Assembly: GCF_014692515.1 (NCBI RefSeq) | Contig: NZ_JACOIK010000013.1 | Span: forward strand, 1-64,000 | Length of the DNA stretch: 64,000 bases | Source of the DNA: Sphingobacterium micropteri | GTDB taxonomy: Bacteria > Bacteroidota > Bacteroidia > Sphingobacteriales > Sphingobacteriaceae | Direction: 5' to 3' | In this document: positions 17,622-25,911 of the stretch, piece after piece | How the letters are laid out: each line of letters begins with the position of its first letter | How positions within the stretch are numbered: position 1 is the stretch's first letter | Notes under the pieces: generated by a model | What the model saw: the letters and a program-made list of their open reading frames with translations, nothing else | What the model was told of the DNA's origin: nothing | Databases searched by the model: none | Made by a program: the position numbers and the translations under genes

Positions 17622-17668
17622 AAAGTCTATTAAATTAGTAGACTTTATGAAAAATGTTTTTATATTTG
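17622..17668 (+). promoter_or_regulatory. Promoter with shared operator, susC operon
   Basis: The core CTATTAAATTAGTAG (17627-17641) is extended by AAAGT and ACTTT into a near-perfect 25-bp inverted repeat at 17622-17646. It ends 19 bp before TATATTTG (17661-17668). The same spacing is seen at receptor 1 and nearly so at TauE. This is the best copy of the family and drives the longest operon in the region. Confidence 0.65.
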
Positions 17669-17674
17669 CACTGT

Positions 17675-17699
17675 TCGTTTCAATTGGCGTTGGCAACGA
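17675..17699 (+). promoter_or_regulatory. GGCGTTGGC hairpin, copy 3 (5' end of susC mRNA)
   Basis: TCGTT and AACGA close the loop TCAATTGGCGTTGGC. The stem differs from the CAAGT/ACTTG of the other copies yet still pairs, so both arms changed together. It begins about where transcription should start and lies 24 nt before the leader ORF. Confidence 0.6.
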
Positions 17700-17723
17700 T
17701 AGTATTTAAACATTAAACAGAAT

Positions 17724-17825
17724 ATGAAAACTTTCTACCAGACCCTACTTTTTTCTCTTCACGCAACACGTGATTTTGTCAATCTTTATTGTCTTTCGCT
17801 TCGAATGCGAATGTGCACCTGTTAA
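17724..17825 (+). CDS. Cysteine-containing leader peptide 2
   Basis: The 33-codon ORF ends in LYCLSLRMRMCTC and shares (Y/F)CLSL(R/K)MRMC with the leader peptide at 12045-12143. Three Cys codons lie in the last twelve. The stop codon overlaps the first arm of an antiterminator (17824-17831). The arrangement fits a ribosome-mediated attenuator in which stalling at Cys codons allows read-through into susC. Confidence 0.72.
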   Translation: MKTFYQTLLFSLHATRDFVNLYCLSLRMRMCTC

Positions 17826-17876
17826 CTTTCCTCTTCACATAAAAATCAAAAGGGAAGTTAATACCTCCCTTTTGAT
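17824..17876 (+). terminator. Attenuator 2 (terminator / antiterminator)
   Basis: Terminator form: ATCAAAAGGGA (17845-17855) pairs perfectly with TCCCTTTTGAT (17866-17876), followed by TTAATAAG. Antiterminator form: AACTTTCC (17824-17831), overlapping the leader stop, pairs over eight positions with GGGAAGTT (17852-17859), one of them a wobble. Both cannot form at once. A ribosome ending on the stop codon would mask the first arm and favour termination. Confidence 0.62.
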
Positions 17877-17890
17877 TTAATAAGCAAATA

Positions 17891-17917
17891 ACAAGTTCAA
17901 TTGGCGTTGGCACTTGT
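17891..17917 (+). promoter_or_regulatory. GGCGTTGGC hairpin, copy 4 (before susC)
   Basis: ACAAGT and ACTTGT close the loop TCAATTGGCGTTGGC, 28 nt before the ATG at 17946. The spacing matches copy 1 at receptor 1, which supports 17946 rather than the in-frame upstream ATG at 17901 (inside the hairpin) as the real start. Confidence 0.62.
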
Positions 17918-17945
17918 CAGTATTCACTATCAAACACTCAAAACT

Positions 17946-20900
17946 ATGAAATATTGTAGAGTATTCCGATACTCGCTTTCTATTTTTTTAATCTGGGCCG
18001 CTGTTATAACAGCGTGGGCGCAGGAAACGAAACCGATTATTAATGCTTCCCTTGTCGGGACAGTGATTGATGCAACAACAAAAGATCCTATCGAAGGTGC
18101 TACCGTGCAATTGGAGGCCGTCACACATAGTGTAAAAACCGATCGCAGTGGGAAGTTTTCTTTTGTGACAGGTCAGAAATTGCCTTTTAAGCTTACCGTT
18201 ACTTCAGTCGGCTACGCAACACAAAACCTGGTCATTGAAAACTCGCCGGCTGTCATCGAGTTAAACCGATCTACGGAAGATTTGGATGAAGTAGTTGTCG
18301 TTGGATATACTACCATAGCGAAAAAGAATCTCATCGGTGCCGTCGACCGGGTATCTCAGCAAGCGGTTAAAGATATTCCCACAGGAAGTTTTGATGCACA
18401 GCTTCAAGGTAAAGTGGCAGGAATGCAAGTTGCGGCTAGTACGGGGATTCCCGGAGAAGCGTTACACGTCCGTCTGCGGGGGGCAACCTCCATTAATGCA
18501 GATAACAATCCCTTGTATGTTATTGACGGTGTTTTTCTGAATTCGGAGAGCCTTCAAACTATCAATACAGGTGGTAAAGCGACATCTCCTATAGCTGATT
18601 TGAGCCCGTCAGACATCGAATATGTTGAAGTGCTGAAAGACGCGGAAGCAACCGCTCTGTACGGATCGCGAGGTGCAAACGGGGTTATTTTGATTACAAC
18701 GAAGCGCGGAAGAAATTCGCAATCGGCTAAGATTGATGTCAATCTTTACACGGGAAGAGGAAAGGCTGCTAAACTGTGGGAATTAACTACAGGACCCGAA
18801 CACGCTGAGTTGGTGAACGAGTATTTTAGAAATATAGGTCAAACTGAGCCATTTAGACCCGTTGCAGACGGGGGGAGAGGGCTACCTTCTGAACAGCAAA
18901 CGTACGACAGATTGTCGGAAGCATTCCGGACGGCAGGAGTTCATAACGCGGATTTATCTGTATATGGAGGTAGCGAGAATACAGCTTATTATTTAAGTGC
19001 TGGGTATAATAAGCAAGAGTCTATATTGAAGCCAATCTCCTTTGACCGGGCAAATTTTCGTTTCAATTTAGACCAAAAGATAAACAACAATCTTAAAATA
19101 GGTTCGAGTAATGGTATTTCGAGAACAGGCCGTAACCAAGGTCGGGCGGGGGATGGGCCGCAGGGAGGTATTTTGCAGGCGGCATTGCATACGCCGACAT
19201 ATCTATCACCCTACAATGAAGAAGGTGTCTTGGTCGGCAGGGCCGGGTTTGATAATTTAACTTTGTTATTAGATAATTATGATGTCGGATCAACAAGTTT
19301 GCGCTACATTGGAAATGTTTATGGTGAATACCAGATTACACCGGCTTTGAAGTTTCGTTCGACGTTTAGTGTGGATTATAATAATTACAATGAGCACGAG
19401 TACTGGAATAAATTACTAATCGCTGGAAGTGGTGCTAACGGATTAGCAACTTCTGCAATTTCTCACTCGACAACATGGATCAATGAGCAAACATTAACGT
19501 ACAGGAAAAGATTAGATGCTCGACATACTATCGGCGCATTGTTGGGTAATACATTACAGGGAAGTTATTTTTCCCTAACATCGGCAGAAGGTAGAGGCTT
19601 CGCAACGGACGACTTTACACTAATCAATACCGCTGCTACGACAACAAGTAACCAAGATTGGGATCAATATAAATTGGCTTCTTTTTTCGGTAGAGTGGAT
19701 TATGCGTTTGATGATAAATATCTATTGGATTTTTCACTACGTGCAGATGGATCTTCAAAATTTAATAAAGGATATCAATGGGGGTACTTTCCGGCAGTTG
19801 GTGTCGCTTGGCGCTTAAGTAAAGAAAGCTTCTTACAGGATGTTACCTTTTTGGACGACTTAAAATTAAAAACCAGTTATGGTCTGACCGGTAACCAAAA
19901 TGGCATCAATTCCTTTGCTTCCAGACAATTGTGGTCGGGCGTCGGGTCGTCTTATCGAGGGGTTGCAGGAATTTTTCCCGAACAATTAGCCAATCAGGAG
20001 CTCAGCTGGGAGACTACATCGCAATTCAACATCGGTTTGGATGCGGCCTTACTGAGCAATAGATTGACTACGTCGTTAAACTATTATTATAAATATACCA
20101 AAGATGGATTGTTGACCGAAGTGCTGCCCGGAACGACAGGTTTCAGCAGTTTTACGAACAATGCTGTAGAAATTAGCAACAAAGGATTTGAATTGAGCAT
20201 TAGTTCATTGAATATCAATAGTGACGTTTTCTCTTGGAATACCTCATTTAATATCGCCCGTAACATCAATAACATCGAACAGCTGGAAACCCCGCAAAAT
20301 TATGGTAGTCGAAACCTTATTCAATTTAAAGAAGGACATCCGATGTATTCATTTTGGGTATACAACCAATTATATGTCGATCCGCAAACAGGAGATGCCG
20401 TATATGAAGATGTGAATGGTGATGGCCGTATAACAACCGATGACAGACAGATTCTAGGTAGTATCTGGCCAGATTATTTTGGAGGTCTAAGTAATGATTT
20501 TTCCTATAAAAACTTTGATTTAAGCACATTCTTTACGTTCTCAGTCGGCAACAAAATATATAATCATAATCGTTTTTTCGGGGAAGCCGGAGGAGCTAGG
20601 GATGCGGCGCGTATCATTTTTAAATCTAATCTGGATCGCTGGCAACAATCTGGAGATATTACAGACGTCCCGCGTTCAGATGGGGTCAATAATAATAATT
20701 ATAAAGACGGCGGCGGTAGATGGCTGGAAGATGGATCCTATTTAAGATTTCGAACATTGAGTTTGGGGTATAATTTTACGACGAAGAACCTAGGGAAATT
20801 GCCTTTGTCGAAGTTGAGGATATATGCCCAGGCAACCAACTTATTTACGATTACAAAATACACGGGGCTTGACCCCGAATCTGCAGCAAATAGTGCAGCA

Positions 20901-20975
20901 AATCAACAAGGGATTGATTTGGGAACACCACCACAGCCCAGAAGTTTTCAACTAGGTGTTAATTTAACTTTATAA
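17946..20975 (+). CDS. SusC/RagA-family TonB-linked outer membrane protein
   Basis: The 1009-residue outer-membrane transporter has a signal peptide, the carboxypeptidase-regulatory-like domain (about residues 30-110), the SusC plug (LQGKVAGMQVAASTGIPGEALHVRLRGATS, NPLYVIDGVFLNS, VLKDAEATALYGSRGANGVILITTK) and a large barrel. With the SusD next door it should form a bin-type importer energised by TonB. Start chosen at 17946 as explained for hairpin copy 4. It is the first gene of a run of ten same-strand genes that includes sulfite oxidation and sulfate export, which makes a sulfur-containing substrate likely. Confidence 0.93.
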   Translation: MKYCRVFRYSLSIFLIWAAVITAWAQETKPIINASLVGTVIDATTKDPIEGATVQLEAVTHSVKTDRSGKFSFVTGQKLPFKLTVTSVGYATQNLVIENSPAVIELNRSTEDLDEVVVVGYTTIAKKNLIGAVDRVSQQAVKDIPTGSFDAQLQGKVAGMQVAASTGIPGEALHVRLRGATSINADNNPLYVIDGVFLNSESLQTINTGGKATSPIADLSPSDIEYVEVLKDAEATALYGSRGANGVILITTKRGRNSQSAKIDVNLYTGRGKAAKLWELTTGPEHAELVNEYFRNIGQTEPFRPVADGGRGLPSEQQTYDRLSEAFRTAGVHNADLSVYGGSENTAYYLSAGYNKQESILKPISFDRANFRFNLDQKINNNLKIGSSNGISRTGRNQGRAGDGPQGGILQAALHTPTYLSPYNEEGVLVGRAGFDNLTLLLDNYDVGSTSLRYIGNVYGEYQITPALKFRSTFSVDYNNYNEHEYWNKLLIAGSGANGLATSAISHSTTWINEQTLTYRKRLDARHTIGALLGNTLQGSYFSLTSAEGRGFATDDFTLINTAATTTSNQDWDQYKLASFFGRVDYAFDDKYLLDFSLRADGSSKFNKGYQWGYFPAVGVAWRLSKESFLQDVTFLDDLKLKTSYGLTGNQNGINSFASRQLWSGVGSSYRGVAGIFPEQLANQELSWETTSQFNIGLDAALLSNRLTTSLNYYYKYTKDGLLTEVLPGTTGFSSFTNNAVEISNKGFELSISSLNINSDVFSWNTSFNIARNINNIEQLETPQNYGSRNLIQFKEGHPMYSFWVYNQLYVDPQTGDAVYEDVNGDGRITTDDRQILGSIWPDYFGGLSNDFSYKNFDLSTFFTFSVGNKIYNHNRFFGEAGGARDAARIIFKSNLDRWQQSGDITDVPRSDGVNNNNYKDGGGRWLEDGSYLRFRTLSLGYNFTTKNLGKLPLSKLRIYAQATNLFTITKYTGLDPESAANSAANQQGIDLGTPPQPRSFQLGVNLTL

Positions 20976-20984
20976 GAGAGAGTC

Positions 20985-22322
20985 ATGAGAACAAAATTTC
21001 TATATTTATTTTACATAGTCCTATTCACGAGCTGCTCTTCGTTCTTAGAGGTAGACCCCAAGTCATCCATCTCAGGAGAAGGTATAATCAAAGATGAAAC
21101 ATCCGCGAACGCAGCTATCAGCGGAGTGTATGATGCACTAAGAAGTTACTATAGTGTAGATTATCAGTCCATCGCCTACTTGTCAGGTGATAACGTCCAA
21201 TGGACAGGGTCGCAATCACAGGTGCAAGAGTTTATCAACAATAGAGTCAATCCAGAGAATTCAACGATATCTTCTACATGGAACGGAATTTATAATACGA
21301 TAAATCGAGCGAATAACGTAATTAGCGCCCTCGTAAATTACGAAGGAGATGGAATACCGGCAGCTGTAAAGGAGAATGTGTTAGGGCAAGCATACGCTAT
21401 TCGCGGGTTGGCCTATTTTGATTTAGTACGCGTATGGGGCGGGGTTCCGTTAATTACAGAGCCAACCGAGAAAGTCGGGGATAATATTGGGATAGCGCGT
21501 AGCACCGTAGCACAAACGTATCAACAAGTGATTGATGACCTGAATCTCGCGGAGGATCTTTTACCTTCTGCAACGGATCGTTTTGCTTTTACCAAGAAAA
21601 CGGTCTGGGCTTTAAAGGCTCGATACCATTTGTATCAGAAGAATTGGGAAGAGGCTAGGGACTATGCAAAACTATTGATTGATGACCAATCAAATTATGA
21701 ACTAATCGCTCCTTACTATTCATTTTTTAAGAATAACGTTACTGGGACTAGAGAGTCGGTATTCGAACTGTTTTACAGTGCTAACGAACCCAATCCGCAT
21801 AGAGCGCAATGGCAACCGCAAACGAATGGTGGAACCAGACAATGGGCGCCCAGTGAGGCGTTGATAGCCCTACTGACAAACGTTAGTACGGCCGGTGCGC
21901 GAAGTGCATTAATAGCACAGGACAACCAAAATCGCTGGTACGGTGATCTATATTATAGAAGCACAGGTGCCGATCCAACGTACGTCATTCGTATTGCCGA
22001 ACTCTATCTTATCCGTGCTGAAGCCCATGCTGAACTGGAAGAATATAATCTAGCGATAGATGATCTAAATAAAGTCAGAGGACGAGCTTTGCTTGGGGAT
22101 AGGCCATATACAACGAGCAAAAGTGATGTTTTGCTGTGGATTGAGGATGAACGTCGGCTAGAATTTGCATTCGAAGCACACCGTTGGTTTGATTTGGTCC
22201 GAACAGGTAGGGCGCAACACGTATTAGGTGTAACCGAATCATTCCGATTATTATTGCCGATTCCATACAGCCAGATACTGGCCGATCCGGCACTAAAACA
22301 AAATCCAGATTATTCATCATAA
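20985..22322 (+). CDS. SusD/RagB-family nutrient-binding lipoprotein
   Basis: The 445-residue protein has a lipoprotein signal (LFTSCSSFLEVDP), the helical TPR core (YAIRGLAYFDLVRVWGGVPL) and the C-terminal SusD segment ending in LLLPIPYSQILADPALKQNPDY. It lies 9 nt after susC and acts as the surface lid that captures the ligand for the transporter. Confidence 0.94.
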   Translation: MRTKFLYLFYIVLFTSCSSFLEVDPKSSISGEGIIKDETSANAAISGVYDALRSYYSVDYQSIAYLSGDNVQWTGSQSQVQEFINNRVNPENSTISSTWNGIYNTINRANNVISALVNYEGDGIPAAVKENVLGQAYAIRGLAYFDLVRVWGGVPLITEPTEKVGDNIGIARSTVAQTYQQVIDDLNLAEDLLPSATDRFAFTKKTVWALKARYHLYQKNWEEARDYAKLLIDDQSNYELIAPYYSFFKNNVTGTRESVFELFYSANEPNPHRAQWQPQTNGGTRQWAPSEALIALLTNVSTAGARSALIAQDNQNRWYGDLYYRSTGADPTYVIRIAELYLIRAEAHAELEEYNLAIDDLNKVRGRALLGDRPYTTSKSDVLLWIEDERRLEFAFEAHRWFDLVRTGRAQHVLGVTESFRLLLPIPYSQILADPALKQNPDYSS

Positions 22323-22336
22323 AGTATCGATATAGG

Positions 22337-23674
22337 ATGGCAGCATATCTTCAAAATCACGTATGGAAGAAGTATCTTCTTCGTGTGAGCATACTTTTTA
22401 TCTTGTTGCTCAGTCTACCTTTGCAATCAGATTTCTATAAAACGTTGTTTACGATCAGTTGGCAATATTTTATTGCGGACGTATTCCACTTAGTTACCTT
22501 CTTACCACATTATTTTGGTGAACAGAATGGTGTATTGGATTGGATATTGATCTTAATTATTGCATTGATTGGAGCAGCTGTCTGGCTGAAAAAGGAAAAA
22601 CCCGGAAATGCCGATAGCGAACAGCTATACTATTATTATTTGAGGATATTTGTACGCTTTAAACTGGCGGCAATATTGTTTGTCGCCGGCTTTCTCAAGC
22701 TATTTCCCATTTTTGTTCCGGAATTATCTTTGAGCCACTTAAATACAGCGTATGGTTATTTTGCAGATTGGAAACATTTACTGTTAAGTTTATCTGCAGC
22801 TCCGGCGTATCTGGTGTTTCTGGGTATCGTTGAACTTATTGCTGCGGTATTATTGCTTTTCCGGAAAACAGCTTTTCTGGCCGTCATTTTTGTTATACCG
22901 TTTTATGGAAATGCGTTTTTGGCAGATTTAGCGTATCAAGGACCCACTTATTTTGTGTCTACCTATATCGTCTTGTTGACCCTGCCCATTTTTGTCTATG
23001 ATCTGCAACGTTTAGGATCACTGATTGTTGACTTTAAAGAGACATTGCCGGCAAACTGGAAATTGGATTGGCGGGAAATAAGTTGGTCAAAATGGCGATT
23101 GCCACTAAAAGCTGCTTTTGTCTTTGTTTTTATCGTGTTAACAGGTGTCAGATCTTACTCGATCTATCAACAGCCAGATTCATCATTGCATTATCCAAGT
23201 GAGACAGGTCTACCCGATATTGAAGGAAAATACATGGTGGATATTTTTGTGTTAAATGGCGATACACTGGCTTCTTCACCAATAGATAGCGTAAGATGGA
23301 AAGATGTTGTATTCGAAAAATGGAATACATTAAGTGTGCGAAAAGTAAATACAGTTTTCAAGGACGAACCCGCTACCGCTTTTTTCCAACGCGAAGATGA
23401 TCACAGAGATTATGAATACACCCAAGTTGGAGATCGTCTATACTATCGCTATACGATAACCAATGATAGTATAGCACTTAAAAATCCAAATAGAAATTAT
23501 CATGATGATACCTACCTATTTAAATTGGAACGACCCGATAGCGTCCATATAAACTTGGCCGGTTTTAACGTACGGGGAGATACGCTTCAAGTTGGACTGC
23601 GTAAGGTAGACAAAAAATATCTTTTGTATGAGGTCAAAAAGATTGGACGTCGTGGGCTAGGATATAAGTTATAA
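22337..23674 (+). CDS. DoxX-like membrane protein with extracytoplasmic domain (paralogue 1)
   Basis: The 445-residue protein has about seven to eight hydrophobic helices in its first 280 residues. It resembles DoxX/DoxD-type proteins (FKLAAILFVAGFLKLFPIFVPELS, followed by GIVELIAAVLLLFRKT). A soluble domain follows with LPDIEGKYMVDIFVLNGDT and RWKDVVFEKWNTL. The next gene is a clear paralogue with the same two-part layout. DoxD/DoxX proteins include thiosulfate:quinone oxidoreductase subunits, which fits the SoxC-like and cytochrome genes beside it. The precise reaction is not known. Confidence 0.65.
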   Translation: MAAYLQNHVWKKYLLRVSILFILLLSLPLQSDFYKTLFTISWQYFIADVFHLVTFLPHYFGEQNGVLDWILILIIALIGAAVWLKKEKPGNADSEQLYYYYLRIFVRFKLAAILFVAGFLKLFPIFVPELSLSHLNTAYGYFADWKHLLLSLSAAPAYLVFLGIVELIAAVLLLFRKTAFLAVIFVIPFYGNAFLADLAYQGPTYFVSTYIVLLTLPIFVYDLQRLGSLIVDFKETLPANWKLDWREISWSKWRLPLKAAFVFVFIVLTGVRSYSIYQQPDSSLHYPSETGLPDIEGKYMVDIFVLNGDTLASSPIDSVRWKDVVFEKWNTLSVRKVNTVFKDEPATAFFQREDDHRDYEYTQVGDRLYYRYTITNDSIALKNPNRNYHDDTYLFKLERPDSVHINLAGFNVRGDTLQVGLRKVDKKYLLYEVKKIGRRGLGYKL

Positions 23675-23693
23675 ATATTAAAATCATTTGAAG

Positions 23694-25301
23694 ATGTCAG
23701 TTCATAATTTGTTACAAGGTAAGAGCCAATGGACTACCTTTCAACTCATCGCTTTTCGTATTAGCTTTGTTTTCTTTATCATCATATCGATACCGAATAA
23801 CCCATTGTGGTATAAGCATGTGTTTGCCATAGATTGGTTTAATCTGGATTATAGGGATCTGTATGATATCTGTCGGTTTGGATCAGGTGTAAATTGGTTT
23901 GGTCGAACCACATTTGGCTATCGTTTGGAAGGGTATAGCATTTGGGTCAACACCCTATTTTTTTCTATTATAGCTGGTTTCATTTGGACATTTGTTCTAA
24001 AACTGTTCAAAAGAGAGCTATCGGAGTACAATAAGCTTTTTTATTGGCTTAATGTTGTTGTGCGATACAGAGCAGGTTTGGGAATTATCGGGTTTGGTTT
24101 TACAAAACTTTTTCCGGTACAGATGCCCTACCCTTCTTTAGGGATTTTGGATACCGATTACGGTGATTTAACCGCACAAAAGATTTTTTGGCTTTCATTC
24201 GGGATTGTACCTTGGTATCAGGTATTTGCCGGTATACTGGAAGTGGGAGCAGGCACTTTGCTGTTTTTCAGGAAAACAGTTCCTATCGGGGCTGCTTTGC
24301 TTGTCGGCGCATTGGGGGCCATTGTTGTAGTGAATTTTGCTTACAACGGGGGGGTGCATGTTTACAGTTCTTACTTCGTATTGTTGAGTTTATTTTTGCT
24401 GGTGCCCTATTACAAGCCGTTCTATAATTTGTTTGTCAACGAAATCGCTGCGAAAGTCGAGCTGTATCTCCCCAAATTTAAACCTAGGGTTAACTATTTT
24501 AGAATTGGTTTCAAAATCGTCATTATCTTCATTTTTGTAGGTGTCTTTTTCTATTTACAGTATATAGATTATAAATATGACCCTTACAAACAGCCTTCAT
24601 CCGCAGGCGTTAAGGAGTTGCGGGGTAATTATAACGTGACGGAATTTAAATTAAATGGAGAGACAAGGCCATTTAATCCATATGATACGATCCGCTGGCA
24701 GTCGGCAACATTTGAAAAATGGTCTACGTTGACGTTCCGTGTCAATAGACCCGTGCGATTAGACTTGTCAAATGGTGGCGGCGATCCAAAACGAGATGTG
24801 AACCGCACATTTGAATTATCTGGGGTTGCAGGAGGACAACGTGCGTTTCATTATTATGCGGACACCGACAATAAAAAGTTGTATCTGGAAGATAAATTTA
24901 AGCTTATTCCCGATCCGCGTAATGTGACAGCTGGTGAGGGAGGCGATGGAGGTGTTCGAAACTATCTGAAAGATCAAAAGGCATATGATGATGCCCCAGC
25001 AATTTCTTTAGAAGAATGGTTGCCCGATTCGGTAAAACATAAGTTTGCTGATGAGGTGGATGATGTCCATCCCAAAGCCAGGACTACGCGCCGTATCCGC
25101 GAGTTTGCTAAAGCAGATGAATTGGCGAAAAAAGAAGTGAGACAGCGTTTCGTAGTTAACTATACCGTGTATGATAATGGTAATAAAGTCATATTGGAAG
25201 GGATAGATGAAAACCGTGATTCGCTCTACGTTGTCTTGGATAGGGTTGTAAAAGATTATAAGCTTACCCCAGGTAAATTGGTTGCTGGACAGTATGATTA
25301 A
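23694..25301 (+). CDS. DoxX-like membrane protein with extracytoplasmic domain (paralogue 2)
   Basis: The protein has 535 residues. It repeats the layout of the gene before it: transmembrane part with YRAGLGIIGFGFTKLFPVQMP and GILEVGAGTLLFFRKT, then a soluble domain with ELRGNYNVTEFKLNGET and IRWQSATFEKWSTLTF. It carries an extra acidic stretch of about 90 residues near 400-490. The first ATG is at 23694; a TTG two codons earlier is less likely. Tandem duplication followed by divergence is the simplest origin. It may pass electrons from a sulfur compound to quinone, from family and context only. Confidence 0.65.
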   Translation: MSVHNLLQGKSQWTTFQLIAFRISFVFFIIISIPNNPLWYKHVFAIDWFNLDYRDLYDICRFGSGVNWFGRTTFGYRLEGYSIWVNTLFFSIIAGFIWTFVLKLFKRELSEYNKLFYWLNVVVRYRAGLGIIGFGFTKLFPVQMPYPSLGILDTDYGDLTAQKIFWLSFGIVPWYQVFAGILEVGAGTLLFFRKTVPIGAALLVGALGAIVVVNFAYNGGVHVYSSYFVLLSLFLLVPYYKPFYNLFVNEIAAKVELYLPKFKPRVNYFRIGFKIVIIFIFVGVFFYLQYIDYKYDPYKQPSSAGVKELRGNYNVTEFKLNGETRPFNPYDTIRWQSATFEKWSTLTFRVNRPVRLDLSNGGGDPKRDVNRTFELSGVAGGQRAFHYYADTDNKKLYLEDKFKLIPDPRNVTAGEGGDGGVRNYLKDQKAYDDAPAISLEEWLPDSVKHKFADEVDDVHPKARTTRRIREFAKADELAKKEVRQRFVVNYTVYDNGNKVILEGIDENRDSLYVVLDRVVKDYKLTPGKLVAGQYD

Positions 25302-25905
25302 CAATAGGGCAGTATATATAGTGCTTGGATGTGCTGTAGCACTGCTTATTCGTTGCAATCCTGCCGATAAGATCCCTTCTGACGAGCCAGTTCAGCGACA
25401 CGAAGCAGATTGGTCTGACGGACTTGCGACGTACGAAGCAACGTGGCCGGAGAAATTTGGAATAGGAAGACCAGCAGATAAAAGTTTTATTGCCAAATGG
25501 GATATCGACGTTCGGCCCGATGGGAAAGGCTTGCCTAAAGGCGAGGGTAACGTGAAAGATGGTGCTGTAGTATACCAAAATAAATGTGCAAGCTGTCATG
25601 GCGTCAACGGTTATGAGGGACCCGAGGATAAGCTGGTCACAGATTCGACGGGAAGAAATACGATTGGTAATTATTGGCCCTATGCGACAACTATCTTTGA
25701 TTATGTGCGTCGCGCCATGCCATTTAATGCCCCTGGGTCGTTAACGGATCAGGAGGTTTATGATATCACTGCTTATTTGCTGTATTTAAATGGTATCATA
25801 CAGGAAGAGTATATTATTACAGAAAAGACCCTGCCAGCGGTAGAAATGCCTGCAAAGAAAAGATACATATTGGATGATCGGCGTGGGGGTCCAGAGATAA
25901 GATAA
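25294..25905 (+). CDS. c-type cytochrome lipoprotein
   Basis: From the ATG at 25294, which overlaps the previous stop by 8 nt, the protein has 203 residues. It has a lipobox ending in C21 (ALLIRC), so it is membrane-tethered in the periplasm. One haem-attachment motif C98-A-S-C101-H102 is followed by a likely methionine ligand in RRAMPFNAPGSLTDQEVYDITAYLLYLN. This resembles the SoxD/sulfite-dehydrogenase cytochrome partner class. It sits 6 nt before the molybdenum subunit and should accept electrons from it. Confidence 0.88.
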   Translation: MINNRAVYIVLGCAVALLIRCNPADKIPSDEPVQRHEADWSDGLATYEATWPEKFGIGRPADKSFIAKWDIDVRPDGKGLPKGEGNVKDGAVVYQNKCASCHGVNGYEGPEDKLVTDSTGRNTIGNYWPYATTIFDYVRRAMPFNAPGSLTDQEVYDITAYLLYLNGIIQEEYIITEKTLPAVEMPAKKRYILDDRRGGPEIR

Positions 25906-25911
25906 AATAAT

